Source of the DNA: Helicobacter_F equorum
GTDB lineage: Bacteria > Campylobacterota > Campylobacteria > Campylobacterales > Helicobacteraceae
Direction: 5' to 3'
Assembly: GCF_042649585.1 (NCBI RefSeq)
Contig: NZ_JBHRZM010000001.1
Span: forward strand, 1-64,000
Length of the DNA stretch: 64,000 nt
Of the stretch, positions 46,172-54,087 are shown piece by piece. Position 1 is the stretch's first letter; every line of letters begins with the position of its first letter. Under the pieces are notes generated by a model, which was given only the letters and a program-made list of their open reading frames with translations, made no database searches and was not told the origin of the DNA. The position numbers were made by a program, and so were the translations under genes.

Positions 46172-46774
46172 ATGAAAATAAGTGAAGTGAAAACTGCATT
46201 TAAAATTGCAGATGTAGAATTTGTAAAAGGTAGCACAAAGTTGAATTTTAATTATTTAAAAGATTTAAAAAATGAGAAAGGTGAGCCATTACCTCAAAAA
46301 ATTCTCAGCGAAAATGTTGCTAGAGTGTATCTAATTGTAGTAGATAATGAGATTAAAAAGATTGGCGGGAGTCAAGCGATAGGCGGAATAAAAAATACTC
46401 TAGAGATTTATAGAGATGGCGGAGTCAAAGGGCGTCCAAGCATACGGAGTTTTGGCGTGTGGTATTTTCTATATCATACAATTTTAGAGGATAAAAAAAT
46501 TGAGTTTTATATGATTTATCAAGAAAACTTTGAAAAAGAAGTCAAGGGTTTATTTGGTCTCAAAAAAGTATCAAATGCTTATATTTCCTATAAACTCATT
46601 GAACAATGTTGCATTGATGATTATCTGGAAAAAGAAAATGGAGAGTTTCCTGAATGGAATGTGCAAGAACAAGGTATGGATTGGCCACTTGATATTAAAA
46701 ATCAACATGCAGAGCTCCAAATTAAAGCACAAAGCAGAGAAAAGAAGGTTGTGCGTCAAGAAGTGAAAAGATAA
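46172..46774 (+). CDS. candidate cognate type II restriction endonuclease, possibly GIY-YIG
   Basis: 200 residues. Near 51-67 it reads RVYLIVVDNEIKKIGGS, which can be aligned with the GIY...YIG(K)S core of GIY-YIG nucleases; a basic-aromatic stretch KGRPSIRSFGVWYFLYH and an acidic helix follow, fitting the R and E positions of that fold. The pairing with the upstream methylase (gap of 2 bp, ATG preceded by AAGGAG) makes an endonuclease the natural guess. No direct evidence of cleavage or specificity is visible; the nuclease fold assignment is inference. Confidence 0.55.
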   Translation: MKISEVKTAFKIADVEFVKGSTKLNFNYLKDLKNEKGEPLPQKILSENVARVYLIVVDNEIKKIGGSQAIGGIKNTLEIYRDGGVKGRPSIRSFGVWYFLYHTILEDKKIEFYMIYQENFEKEVKGLFGLKKVSNAYISYKLIEQCCIDDYLEKENGEFPEWNVQEQGMDWPLDIKNQHAELQIKAQSREKKVVRQEVKR

Positions 46775-46814
46775 TGTCTATTATTTGGACTTTATTAAAA
46801 AATTCAATATAGAA

Positions 46815-46966
46815 AGTATAAAATCGGAGGGTATCAAGTATTAGATAAATACCTAAAAAGCCACAAAGATGAAGAAATCAACTTTGAGTATTTTCAAAAA
46901 ATTATCCAAACTTTGCATAAAAGCTTGGAGATTGAAAGAGAGATTGCAAAAATTAGCTTTGTGTAA
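46815..46966 (+). repeat. direct repeat copy A: 3' end of type IIG gene
   Basis: 152 bp whose frame reads YKIGGYQVLDKYLKSHKDEE and on to KISFV, then TAA: the typical C-terminal end of type IIG/ISP-like restriction-modification enzymes. It matches copy B at 49811-49962 with six mismatches, five of them in the last 30 bases; bases 46829-46937 are identical. Upstream of 46815 the two copies lose all similarity. The copy has no start codon of its own. Confidence 0.88.
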
Positions 46967-46991
46967 GCAAGGTTAATTATAAGGGGGAAAA

Positions 46992-47492
46992 ATGGGAGAA
47001 CTAATCAATAAGTTGTCAAATTATAATATTTTTAACTACTTATTTCCTGGTGTTATTATTTGCTATTGTTTAGAAAAACTTAATATTTATAATATTTTTC
47101 ATAAAGAAATTATTGTAAATGCTTTTATATGTTATTTTGTAGGATTATGTATAAGCAGAATATCATCATTAGTAATAGAACCTATTTTAATAAAAATAAA
47201 AATCTTACCAAGAGAAGACTATAAAAAATATATTGAAGCATCAAAAATAGACAACAAGATAGAATTATTTAGTGAAATTAGCAATTCATATAGAACATTA
47301 ATGGTAAGTTTTCTTGTGATACCAATTGCAAATGCATTTATGATTTATCCAAATAAATGGCAAGCTAATGATTGGAAAATTTTAATTGTATTTGTATTGT
47401 TTTCAATTCTATTTTTGCTTTCACATATAAAGCAAAACTCATATGTAATAAAAAGAATTAATAACACATTAAACAATAAGGAGAAAAAATGA
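46992..47492 (+). CDS. membrane protein with four helices, partner of MBL protein
   Basis: 166 residues. Predicted helices at about 14-31, 39-60, 102-118 and 127-145, with a charged loop in the middle (EASKIDNKIELFSEI at about 83-97) and a basic tail (NNTLNNKEKK). The amphipathic start MGELINKLSNYNIFNYLFPG recurs in small membrane proteins of defence loci in my recollection, but I cannot name a family. ATG preceded by AAGGGGG. Its TGA overlaps the ATG of the MBL gene (47489-47492), so the two are translationally coupled. Sequence is much more A/T-rich than core genes. Confidence 0.68.
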   Translation: MGELINKLSNYNIFNYLFPGVIICYCLEKLNIYNIFHKEIIVNAFICYFVGLCISRISSLVIEPILIKIKILPREDYKKYIEASKIDNKIELFSEISNSYRTLMVSFLVIPIANAFMIYPNKWQANDWKILIVFVLFSILFLLSHIKQNSYVIKRINNTLNNKEKK

Positions 47493-47604
47493 CAATTATA
47501 AAATCATTTTCTGTAGGCAATGGCGATATGTTTGCTATTAGACATCATAGTGATAGTTTTACAATAATTGATTGTTGTATATGTAATGACAATAGAGAAC
47601 AAAT

Positions 47605-47706
47605 ATTTAACGATATAAAAATAATGTCTCATGGAAAAACTAAACATTATAGCAAAGCACGCACCTCAGGATTTAACGATATAAAAATAATGTCTCATGG
47701 AAAAAC
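47605..47706 (+). repeat. 36-bp exact direct repeat with 30-bp spacer inside MBL gene
   Basis: Bases 47605-47640 and 47671-47706 are identical and both encode FNDIKIMSHGKT; the 30 bases between (encoding KHYSKARTSG) are unlike either. The 66-bp period is a multiple of three, so the frame is kept. Related MBL proteins would be expected to have the motif once, directly before RRFISTHPDKDH. Confidence 0.9.
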
Positions 47707-48009
47707 AATTAGAAGATTTATTTCAACTCATCCCGATAAGGATCATATTATGGGATTAAAAAGTTTTGATAATAGATTTAAAATATTAAATTTTTATTGT
47801 GTTAAAAATGAGGCTAAAAAAGAAGACTATGATCAAGATTTTGAACATTATTGTAAATTAAGAGATTCCAAAAAAGCTTTTTATATTAAAAAAGGTCGTG
47901 AAAGGCATTGGATGAATCTAGATAGTAATGAAAGAAAATCCGCAGGTATTCATATTTTGTGGCCTGATGTAAATAATGATGTAAATAATCAAGTTTTCAT
48001 AGACGAACT

Positions 48010-48016
48010 AAAAAAG
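48010..48016 (+). other. slippery heptamer A_AAA_AAG with immediate stop
   Basis: In the frame of the upstream MBL half the codons are ctA AAA AAG TAA: exactly the dnaX-type -1 frameshift heptamer, with the stop as next codon. After a -1 slip the reading continues GTA AAA AAT into the second half. I see no upstream Shine-Dalgarno-like stimulator and no obvious strong stem downstream, so efficiency is unknown. Confidence 0.5.
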
Positions 48017-48472
48017 TAAAAAATAAAGAAAGTCCTAATAATATATCTCCCATTATTTTATTAAAAGCTCATGGATGTAGCTTTATGTGGATGGGCGATT
48101 TAGAGACGGACTTTATGGAAAAAATATATGTGAATTTACCAAAAGTTGATGTGCTATTTGCACCCCATCATGGGAGAAAAAGTGGAAAAATACCTGAAAA
48201 ATGGCTTGAAGAGTTAGATCCTACTTTGATTATTATTGGAGAAGGTCCTTCAAACAATTTGTTTTATGATTATTCTAAAAAATTTGATACAATTACCCAA
48301 AACACTGCTGGCAATATAACGTTTGAAGTAGATAATAATGAATATAGAATATATGTATCAAATAAAAATTATTCTACAAAAATTTTAAATGGTAGTATAT
48401 TAAAAGCCGATAAAGAAGTGATGTGTGAAATAGGGGAAGGTTATTTTCTTGCACGAATCTCAAGGAATTAAT

Positions 48473-48487
48473 ATGCCTAACTACAAA
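48473..48487 (+). repeat. short direct repeat, left of DUF3800 gene
   Basis: ATGCCTAACTACAAA; differs by one base from 49327-49341, and the similarity continues a few bases upstream (AATTAA). The pair brackets the DUF3800 gene. Confidence 0.6.
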
Positions 48488-48513
48488 TAAAAATCATTTA
48501 TTAGGTAAGTGCA

Positions 48514-49213
48514 ATGAGCGAAGCTTTATATATTTTTGTAGATGAGTCTGGCGATATGGATTTTAGCCAAAAAGGCTCTAAACATTATATGTTTGGCTTT
48601 TTGGGTAAAAAACGCCCCTTTAGGCTACATGAGACTATTGCGAATTATCGATATGATTTACTAGAGCGAAACCTAACATTACCAAAAAATGAAAAGAGAT
48701 TAGATATTGAAAGATTTCATGCCTGTGAAGATAATAAGCATATTAAAAAACAACTTTTTGAACTGATTTCAAGTTTTCAAACAAGAAGATATTAAGATTT
48801 ACTCCTACATTTTAGAAAAGTCAAAGGTATTTCCAGAAAAAACGCAAGATAGTGCTACGTTTTATTCTGAAAATCTTAAATTTGCAATTACAAGACTTTT
48901 GGAAAAAATTAAAATCAAGCAGAATTTTATTATCATTACCGACAACCTTGCAGTAAAAAATAATAAAAATAAGCAAGTTGGCGCTATCAAAGGTGGGATT
49001 AAGCAGTATCTTAAAGCAAATAACATTAATGCAAAATATGATGTTTTTCATCATGCAAGTGCATCTAGTGTTAATTTGCAAATTATAGATTATATTAATT
49101 GGGCTATTTTTAGAAAATATGAAAAAGATGATGATAGCTTTTATCAACAAATATCAAAATACATTTTGGAAGAAGAAGTAATGACTAAAGATAGACAAAA
49201 GGAGTATTATTGA
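48514..49213 (+). pseudogene. DUF3800 family protein, frameshifted
   Basis: The N-terminal part (48514-48795) starts MSEALYIFVDESGDMDF, the VDESG signature of DUF3800, a predicted RNase H-like family common in defence islands and mobile elements. An extra T in the agttttc run near 48773-48777 ends it at TAA 48795. In the corrected frame it continues as KQEDIKIYSYILEKSKVF, TRLLEKIKIKQNFIIITDN, KGGIKQYLKANN and the conserved ASSVNLQIIDYINWAIFRKYE that carries the second acidic site, ending at TGA 49213. The whole would be about 232 residues. Flanking short direct repeats suggest it arrived as a unit. Confidence 0.78.
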
Positions 49214-49810
49214 TGACCTATGCTATCTATCCGCTAAGGGAAGCCTTCCTTGAAGTCTTATTGATAGCTAGGAACTTCGCGTGATTGTAGCATATTTAGA
49301 TTATATTTTCAACAAAGAAATTAACAATGCCTAACCACAAAAGATAAATTCTAAAAGTTTCATACTTGCAAAAACAATAAACATTTTAAATGATTCTTTG
49401 ATCTGATTCAAACCCCAAAGAATCTTAAGATAAATTCAAAAAAGATAGATATCGCTTTTTTTTGATTGTGTAAATAATTATCAAATAGGTTTTGATGAGC
49501 CACATTAAAGCACAAATGCATTGCGGAGAAATGAGAGGTTATAAAAAAACATAGCCAAAAAGTAAAGTAAGGATTGTTTATATAAAACCTAAGCACAAGA
49601 GAGAAACTTTTAAAAAGATATTTATATAGTTTTAAAGTGCTATTTGTTGTAAAAGTTTTTTGCTATATATCAAAAGCTATATACAAAACTATTTTTGGGT
49701 ATTTTTTATGTGCTTAAAGTGCGTTGTATGTCTAGTTTTGTGGGTGTTAAATGTGTAAATTTGGTTTTTATGCTTTAGTTGTGTGTCTTATGTAGAATCT
49801 AGCGTATGGG
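49214..49810. other. gene-free A/T-rich stretch with an imperfect hairpin
   Basis: No convincing gene on either strand. Near its start, 49222-49267 contains GCTATC...GATAGC arms enclosing AAGGGAAG/CCTTCCTT, an imperfect hairpin that could end the cassette transcript. The last ~50 bases before 49811 read in frame with copy B (FSCVSYVESSVWEY), so the type IIG remnant may begin slightly before the repeat. The remainder is low-complexity sequence rich in A and T. Confidence 0.5.
49327..49341 (+). repeat. short direct repeat, right of DUF3800 gene
   Basis: ATGCCTAACCACAAA; one mismatch to 48473-48487, 854 bp apart. Confidence 0.6.
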
Positions 49811-49962
49811 AGTATAAAATCGGCGGGTATCAAGTATTAGATAAATACCTAAAAAGCCACAAAGATGAAGAAATCAACTTTGAGTATTTTCAAAAAATTA
49901 TCCAAACTTTGCATAAAAGCTTGGAGATTGAAAAACAGATCGCAAAAATTAGCTTTGCGTGA
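49811..49962 (+). repeat. direct repeat copy B: 3' end of type IIG gene
   Basis: Encodes VWEYKIGGYQVLDKYLKS to KISFA and TGA, the C-terminal end of a type IIG enzyme. 152 bp, six mismatches to copy A, period 2,996 bp. Downstream (49963-50226) is a 264-bp region with no plus-strand gene; on the minus strand bases about 50050-49965 read GILIFSPNDTLLDEIIVD and NVAGNPLY without a start, perhaps a remnant of another gene. Confidence 0.88.
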
Positions 49963-50226
49963 TACAAAGGATTGCCTGCGACATTATCCACGATTATCTC
50001 ATCAAGTAGTGTGTCATTTGGAGAAAAAATCAAGATTCCATTTTTGTTGCTTGACTAATATTATCTTGGGAATCTAGTCTTTTATCAAGAGATGACTTAA
50101 TTCATTTGGGGTTTAATAAATGGCGTATCAAGATGCATCCTTATATCTCAAAAAATCATCAATCTAACAAGAGATTAACAAAAGAGATTCTATAATGTCG
50201 AGATTCTAAAATTTCTAAGGAAGATT

Positions 50227-50772
50227 ATGTTTGAAGCAACTACGATACTAGGCTATAAGGGCGAATATAATGGCAAACAATATGCGATTATTGGTGGCGA
50301 TGGACAGGTAACTTTTGGAAATTGTGTCCTTAAAGGGAATGCGACTAAGATCCGCACACTATATAATGATAAAATTTTAAGCGGTTTTGCAGGAAGCACT
50401 GCTGATGCTTTTAGTCTTTTTGATATGTTTGAGCGTATCTTAGAGGGCAAAAAAGGCGAGTTAGTGCGTTCTGTGCTAGAATTTAGCAAGCAATGGCGAA
50501 GTGATAAATACTTGCGAAAACTTGAGGCGATGATGATTGTGCTTAATAAAGAACATATTTTTATTCTTAGTGGCACAGGCGATGTAGTCGAGCCCGAAGA
50601 TGGCAAGATTGCAGCTATTGGCAGTGGCGGAAATTATGCCCTAAGTGCAGCTAGAGCATTGGATAGAATGGCAGAGATTGAGCCTAGAGCGCTTGTAGAA
50701 GAATCATTAAAAATCGCAGGCGAATTGTGTATCTACACAAATACAAATATTAAGATATTGGAGCTAGCATAA
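50227..50772 (+). CDS. hslV: ATP-dependent protease peptidase subunit HslV
   Basis: 181 residues; N-terminal-nucleophile threonine peptidase that forms a dodecamer capped by HslU. The start reads MFEATTILGYKG, so the catalytic Thr is not residue 2 but follows a four-residue MFEA stretch that must be removed, as in other helicobacters. IIGGDGQVTFGN, GFAGSTADAFSLFDMFE and IAAIGSGGNYALSAARAL are family motifs. AAGGAAG precedes the ATG. The stop directly abuts the ATG of hslU. It marks the right edge of the accessory island. Confidence 0.95.
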   Translation: MFEATTILGYKGEYNGKQYAIIGGDGQVTFGNCVLKGNATKIRTLYNDKILSGFAGSTADAFSLFDMFERILEGKKGELVRSVLEFSKQWRSDKYLRKLEAMMIVLNKEHIFILSGTGDVVEPEDGKIAAIGSGGNYALSAARALDRMAEIEPRALVEESLKIAGELCIYTNTNIKILELA

Positions 50773-52104
50773 ATGGATAAAGAAAATATGACCCCGCGAC
50801 AAATTGTTGCGTATTTAGATGATTATATTATCGGACAACAAGAAGCTAAAAAGTGCGTGGCAGTTGCATTGCGAAACCGCTATCGTAGAATGAAACTTGA
50901 AAAAGAAGTGCAAGAAGAAATCACGCCCAAAAATATTTTAATGATTGGTTCTACAGGTGTGGGTAAAACTGAAATTGCACGGCGAATGGCTAAAATTATG
51001 GGCTTACCATTTATAAAAGTAGAGGCAAGTAAATATACCGAAGTGGGGTTTGTGGGGCGTGATGTAGAATCTATGGTGCGAGATTTGGTGCTTGCAAGTG
51101 TTAATCTTGTCGAAAAAGAATATAAGCAAGAGCAACAAGAAGCCATACAAGAATATATTCTTAACAAAATTACGCGCAAGATCCTCCCACCTTTGCCACA
51201 TAGTGTGAGTGAGCAAAAAAAAGCTGAATACGAACAAAGTTTTGCCAAGATGAAGCAAAAAGTGCGCGATGGAGAAATGGATTCGTTAGTGATTGAGATT
51301 GAAGTAAGCAAAAATATCTCACTAAATGATGAAAATATGCCCCCAGAAATGTTAAAAGTCCAAGAATCTATTATCAAAGTTTTGAGTGCTCAAGAGCAAA
51401 CCCAAAAACGCGAAATGAGTGTCAAAGAGGCAAAGGAAGCGCTTTTGTATGAGGCAACAAAGGAATGCCTAGATTATGATCTCATCAAACAAGAGGGGCT
51501 AAGACGTGCGGAGCAAAAGGGTGTCATTTTTATCGATGAGATTGATAAAATTGCTGTAGGTGGCAAAGATGGATCTCGACAAGATCCAAGCAAAGAAGGT
51601 GTGCAAAGAGACTTGCTACCTATTGTTGAGGGTAGTGTGGTAAATACCAAATATGGACAGATTCGCACAGATTATATACTTTTTATTGCCGCAGGTGCTT
51701 TTCATTTTAGTAAGCCTAGTGATTTAATTCCAGAGTTACAGGGGCGATTTCCATTGCGGGTAGAATTAGAGAATCTCACACAAGAAAGTCTTTATAAGAT
51801 TCTTACACAAGTTAAAAGCTCTATTATCCGACAATATCAGCTTTTATTGCAAACAGAAGATATTACCTTGGAATTTGAAGATGAGGCTATTAAAGAATTA
51901 GCAAGACTTTCATTTAATGCCAATGAAAAAACAGAAGATATTGGGGCACGACGCTTACATACGACTATAGAGCGTGTGTTAGAGGATATAAGTTTTGAGT
52001 GTGAAGAGTATATAGGCAAGGAAGTTGTTATTACCGCAGAAATGGTACGTCAAAAACTTGGAGAACTTGTAGAGAATGTGGATTTAGCTCGTTATATTTT
52101 GTAG
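50773..52104 (+). CDS. hslU: ATP-dependent protease ATPase subunit HslU
   Basis: 443-residue AAA+ unfoldase. TPRQIVAYLDDYIIGQ near the N-terminus, Walker A MIGSTGVGKTEIA, pore loop KYTEVGFVGRDVESMVRDL, a substrate-handling I domain (about 110-245), Walker B VIFIDEIDKIA, and the C-terminal sensor region EDIGARRLHTTIERVLED. The very C-terminus DLARYIL inserts in HslV. Starts on the base after the hslV stop. Confidence 0.95.
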   Translation: MDKENMTPRQIVAYLDDYIIGQQEAKKCVAVALRNRYRRMKLEKEVQEEITPKNILMIGSTGVGKTEIARRMAKIMGLPFIKVEASKYTEVGFVGRDVESMVRDLVLASVNLVEKEYKQEQQEAIQEYILNKITRKILPPLPHSVSEQKKAEYEQSFAKMKQKVRDGEMDSLVIEIEVSKNISLNDENMPPEMLKVQESIIKVLSAQEQTQKREMSVKEAKEALLYEATKECLDYDLIKQEGLRRAEQKGVIFIDEIDKIAVGGKDGSRQDPSKEGVQRDLLPIVEGSVVNTKYGQIRTDYILFIAAGAFHFSKPSDLIPELQGRFPLRVELENLTQESLYKILTQVKSSIIRQYQLLLQTEDITLEFEDEAIKELARLSFNANEKTEDIGARRLHTTIERVLEDISFECEEYIGKEVVITAEMVRQKLGELVENVDLARYIL

Positions 52105-52111
52105 GCGACAT

Positions 52112-53044
52112 ATGCAAGATAAACAAACGCGTTGTGGGTTTGTGGCGACTTTGGGCAGACCAAATGCGGGTAAAAGCACACTACTAAACGCCCTCCTTGG
52201 GCAAAAGATTTCCCTCACTTCACATAAAGCAAATGCTACAAGAAAACAATTACAAATTATTATGCAACATAGCAGTATAGATGCGCGTGGATCCTATGAT
52301 GCACAGATTATTTTTGTTGATACACCAGGGATACATCATCAAGAAAAACTTCTTAATCAATATATGCTTCATCAATCACTCCGTGCGATGAATGATTGTG
52401 ATTTGGGCATTTATCTTGCACCTGCGAGCGATGAGGTGCGATATTATGAGGAGTTTTTGAATCTCTCACGCGACAAACCTGTGCATAATAAACACATTCT
52501 ACTTATCAGCAAAACTGATATGGTTGATAAGGCTACTTTGATGAAAAAAATTTCACAATATCAGCAGTATCAATCCCATTATTTAGCACTTGTCCCTATG
52601 AGTGTAAAGAAAGGATTTTATCCAAAGGATTTATTAGAATCTATAGCGCTTTTTTTACCAGATTCTGCATTTTTGTTTGATGAGGAATGTATAACGACTG
52701 CACAAACGCGTGAAATTGTCAAAGAACTTATACGCGAGAGTGTTTTTGAGAATCTTAGTGATGAGATTCCATATGAGAGTGATGTGGTGATTGAACGCTA
52801 TGAGGAAGGCGAAATTGAGCGAATCTATGCTACAATAATTGTCGAAAAACAAAGCCAAAAAGGTGTAGTCATAGGTGCAAAGGCACAGACTATTAAGCGT
52901 ATTGGCATACTTGCACGCAAAAATATCGAACTTTTTTTGGATAAACAGGTGTTTTTAAAACTCGAAGTGAGCGTGCAAAAGGGTTGGAGCAAGGAAACCA
53001 AGAAGCTTAAAAAGATAGGCTATGATTGCGCGGATATGCCATAA
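52112..53044 (+). CDS. era: GTPase Era
   Basis: 310 residues; 16S rRNA-binding GTPase needed for 30S assembly. G1 LGRPNAGKSTLLNAL, G3 FVDTPGIHHQEK, G4 ISKTDMVD, and a C-terminal KH domain with RIYATIIVEKQSQKGVVIGAKAQTIKRIG in two parts. Seven bases after hslU; followed by csd6. The hslV-hslU-era-csd6 order is that of H. pylori HP0515-HP0518. Confidence 0.94.
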   Translation: MQDKQTRCGFVATLGRPNAGKSTLLNALLGQKISLTSHKANATRKQLQIIMQHSSIDARGSYDAQIIFVDTPGIHHQEKLLNQYMLHQSLRAMNDCDLGIYLAPASDEVRYYEEFLNLSRDKPVHNKHILLISKTDMVDKATLMKKISQYQQYQSHYLALVPMSVKKGFYPKDLLESIALFLPDSAFLFDEECITTAQTREIVKELIRESVFENLSDEIPYESDVVIERYEEGEIERIYATIIVEKQSQKGVVIGAKAQTIKRIGILARKNIELFLDKQVFLKLEVSVQKGWSKETKKLKKIGYDCADMP

Positions 53045-53058
53045 AAAGGAGTGAAACC

Positions 53059-54087
53059 TTGAGAGAAAAAATCTTAAGAATCTGTATGTATTGTTGTGTA
53101 TTTTTGGGGGTGGGTATGGCACAATCCCCACAAGAACCTTTTGATGAAGCTACTTTTGAGCTTATCAAACTTTATCAACAAAAGGGCTTAGCAAGTGTCC
53201 AAGAAAAGTTAGAATCGTATTTGCTCTCCTCATCATATTGGTTAAGAGTGATAGGGCAAAAAGATGTGAGTTATGGATATTTTCAAAATGCCAGTTATGT
53301 TTTTGTATCAAATAAGGCGATACCTGATTTGAGATTATTTAAGGTAACAGATCAAGGTTTTGATTTGCTAGGAAGCTCTAGCGCATTGGTAGCTAAAGGC
53401 AGAGGACACAAAAAGCTTGAGGGTGATTTGACAACACCTATTGGCGTGTATGATCTCACCGCTAGGCTTAGTAATCTTCCACCTTATTATGGTCCATTAG
53501 CCTTTGCCACAGATTATCCAAACACATATGATAGATCGCTAAAACGCACAGGTAGTGGGATTTGGATTCATGGTTTGCCATTAGATGGTAATAGAGAGGA
53601 GCTAAATACAAAAGGATGTATCGCTATTGATAATGAGATTTTGAAAAAATATGATAGTTTAGTGGATCATAAAAATACGGTTGTTATTATTTCTGAAGGA
53701 GATTTGCACACAATGGGTGCCACACAAGCTGCACAGATTCTTGCTGGGCTTTATCAATGGAAAGAAATGTGGCAAAAGGGTGATTTGGCAGGATATTTGG
53801 ATTTTTATGATACGCAAAACTTTGTCCGACAAGACGGTATGCGATATAAGGCGTTTGCTGAATACAAAAGTCGTGTATTTGCCAAAAATGAAGAAAAACA
53901 AATTGAATTTAGCGCAATTGACATTATGCCGTTTCCAAATGGAGAGGGCAGAGAAATGTATCGTGTGAATTTTCGACAAGATTATAAAGCCTCACTTAAT
54001 GGCAGGGTAAGTTTTAGCTCAAATCATCGTAAGGATCTTTATGTGTGGTTAGATAATGGTAAAATGAAGATTCTTAGCGAAAAATAA
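53059..54087 (+). CDS. csd6: L,D-carboxypeptidase/transpeptidase-fold cell-shape protein Csd6
   Basis: About 342 residues. Signal peptide (about 1-20, RICMYCCVFLGVGMAQ), then a YkuD/L,D-transpeptidase domain with the active-site block GIWIHGLPLDGNREE and TKGCIAIDN (His, Gly, Cys), and a C-terminal NTF2-like domain (from about 225). In H. pylori Csd6 (HP0518) trims peptidoglycan tetrapeptides and is needed for helical shape, with a reported link to flagellin glycosylation. TTG 53059 is chosen because AAAGGAG lies seven bases upstream; an ATG at 53026 would overlap era. Confidence 0.88.
   Translation: MREKILRICMYCCVFLGVGMAQSPQEPFDEATFELIKLYQQKGLASVQEKLESYLLSSSYWLRVIGQKDVSYGYFQNASYVFVSNKAIPDLRLFKVTDQGFDLLGSSSALVAKGRGHKKLEGDLTTPIGVYDLTARLSNLPPYYGPLAFATDYPNTYDRSLKRTGSGIWIHGLPLDGNREELNTKGCIAIDNEILKKYDSLVDHKNTVVIISEGDLHTMGATQAAQILAGLYQWKEMWQKGDLAGYLDFYDTQNFVRQDGMRYKAFAEYKSRVFAKNEEKQIEFSAIDIMPFPNGEGREMYRVNFRQDYKASLNGRVSFSSNHRKDLYVWLDNGKMKILSEK

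Larger units (their letters stand above)
47489..48471 (+). pseudogene. ComEC-like metallo-beta-lactamase-fold hydrolase, split by frameshift
   Basis: Two overlapping frames form one MBL-fold protein. The first (47489-48019) has FSVGNGDMFAIRHH, FTIIDCC and the metal-binding motif STHPDKDHIMG with H81, D83, D85, H86. The second (from about 48016, ending 48471) has FMWMGDLETDFM and LFAPHHGRKSG, the GD and HHG motifs of ComEC/Rec2-type MBL proteins. The join is at A_AAA_AAG followed directly by TAA; a -1 slip continues as VKNKESPNNISPIILLKAHG. Whether this is programmed frameshifting, slippage or a broken gene cannot be decided by reading. An in-frame 66-bp duplication lies near residues 41-73. 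Confidence 0.75.

Noticed and set aside
47605..47706. CRISPR-like repeat-spacer pattern (36-bp repeats with 30-bp spacer)
   Set aside because: Only two units, inside a coding frame, no dyad symmetry and no cas genes; a simple in-frame duplication explains it.
49222..49267. Structured small RNA
   Set aside because: The hairpin is imperfect, there is no promoter or family signature, and a terminator-like remnant is an adequate explanation.
49408..49596. Minus-strand 62-codon frame with many aromatic residues
   Set aside because: Low-complexity A/T-rich sequence, no ribosome-binding site, no recognisable feature.
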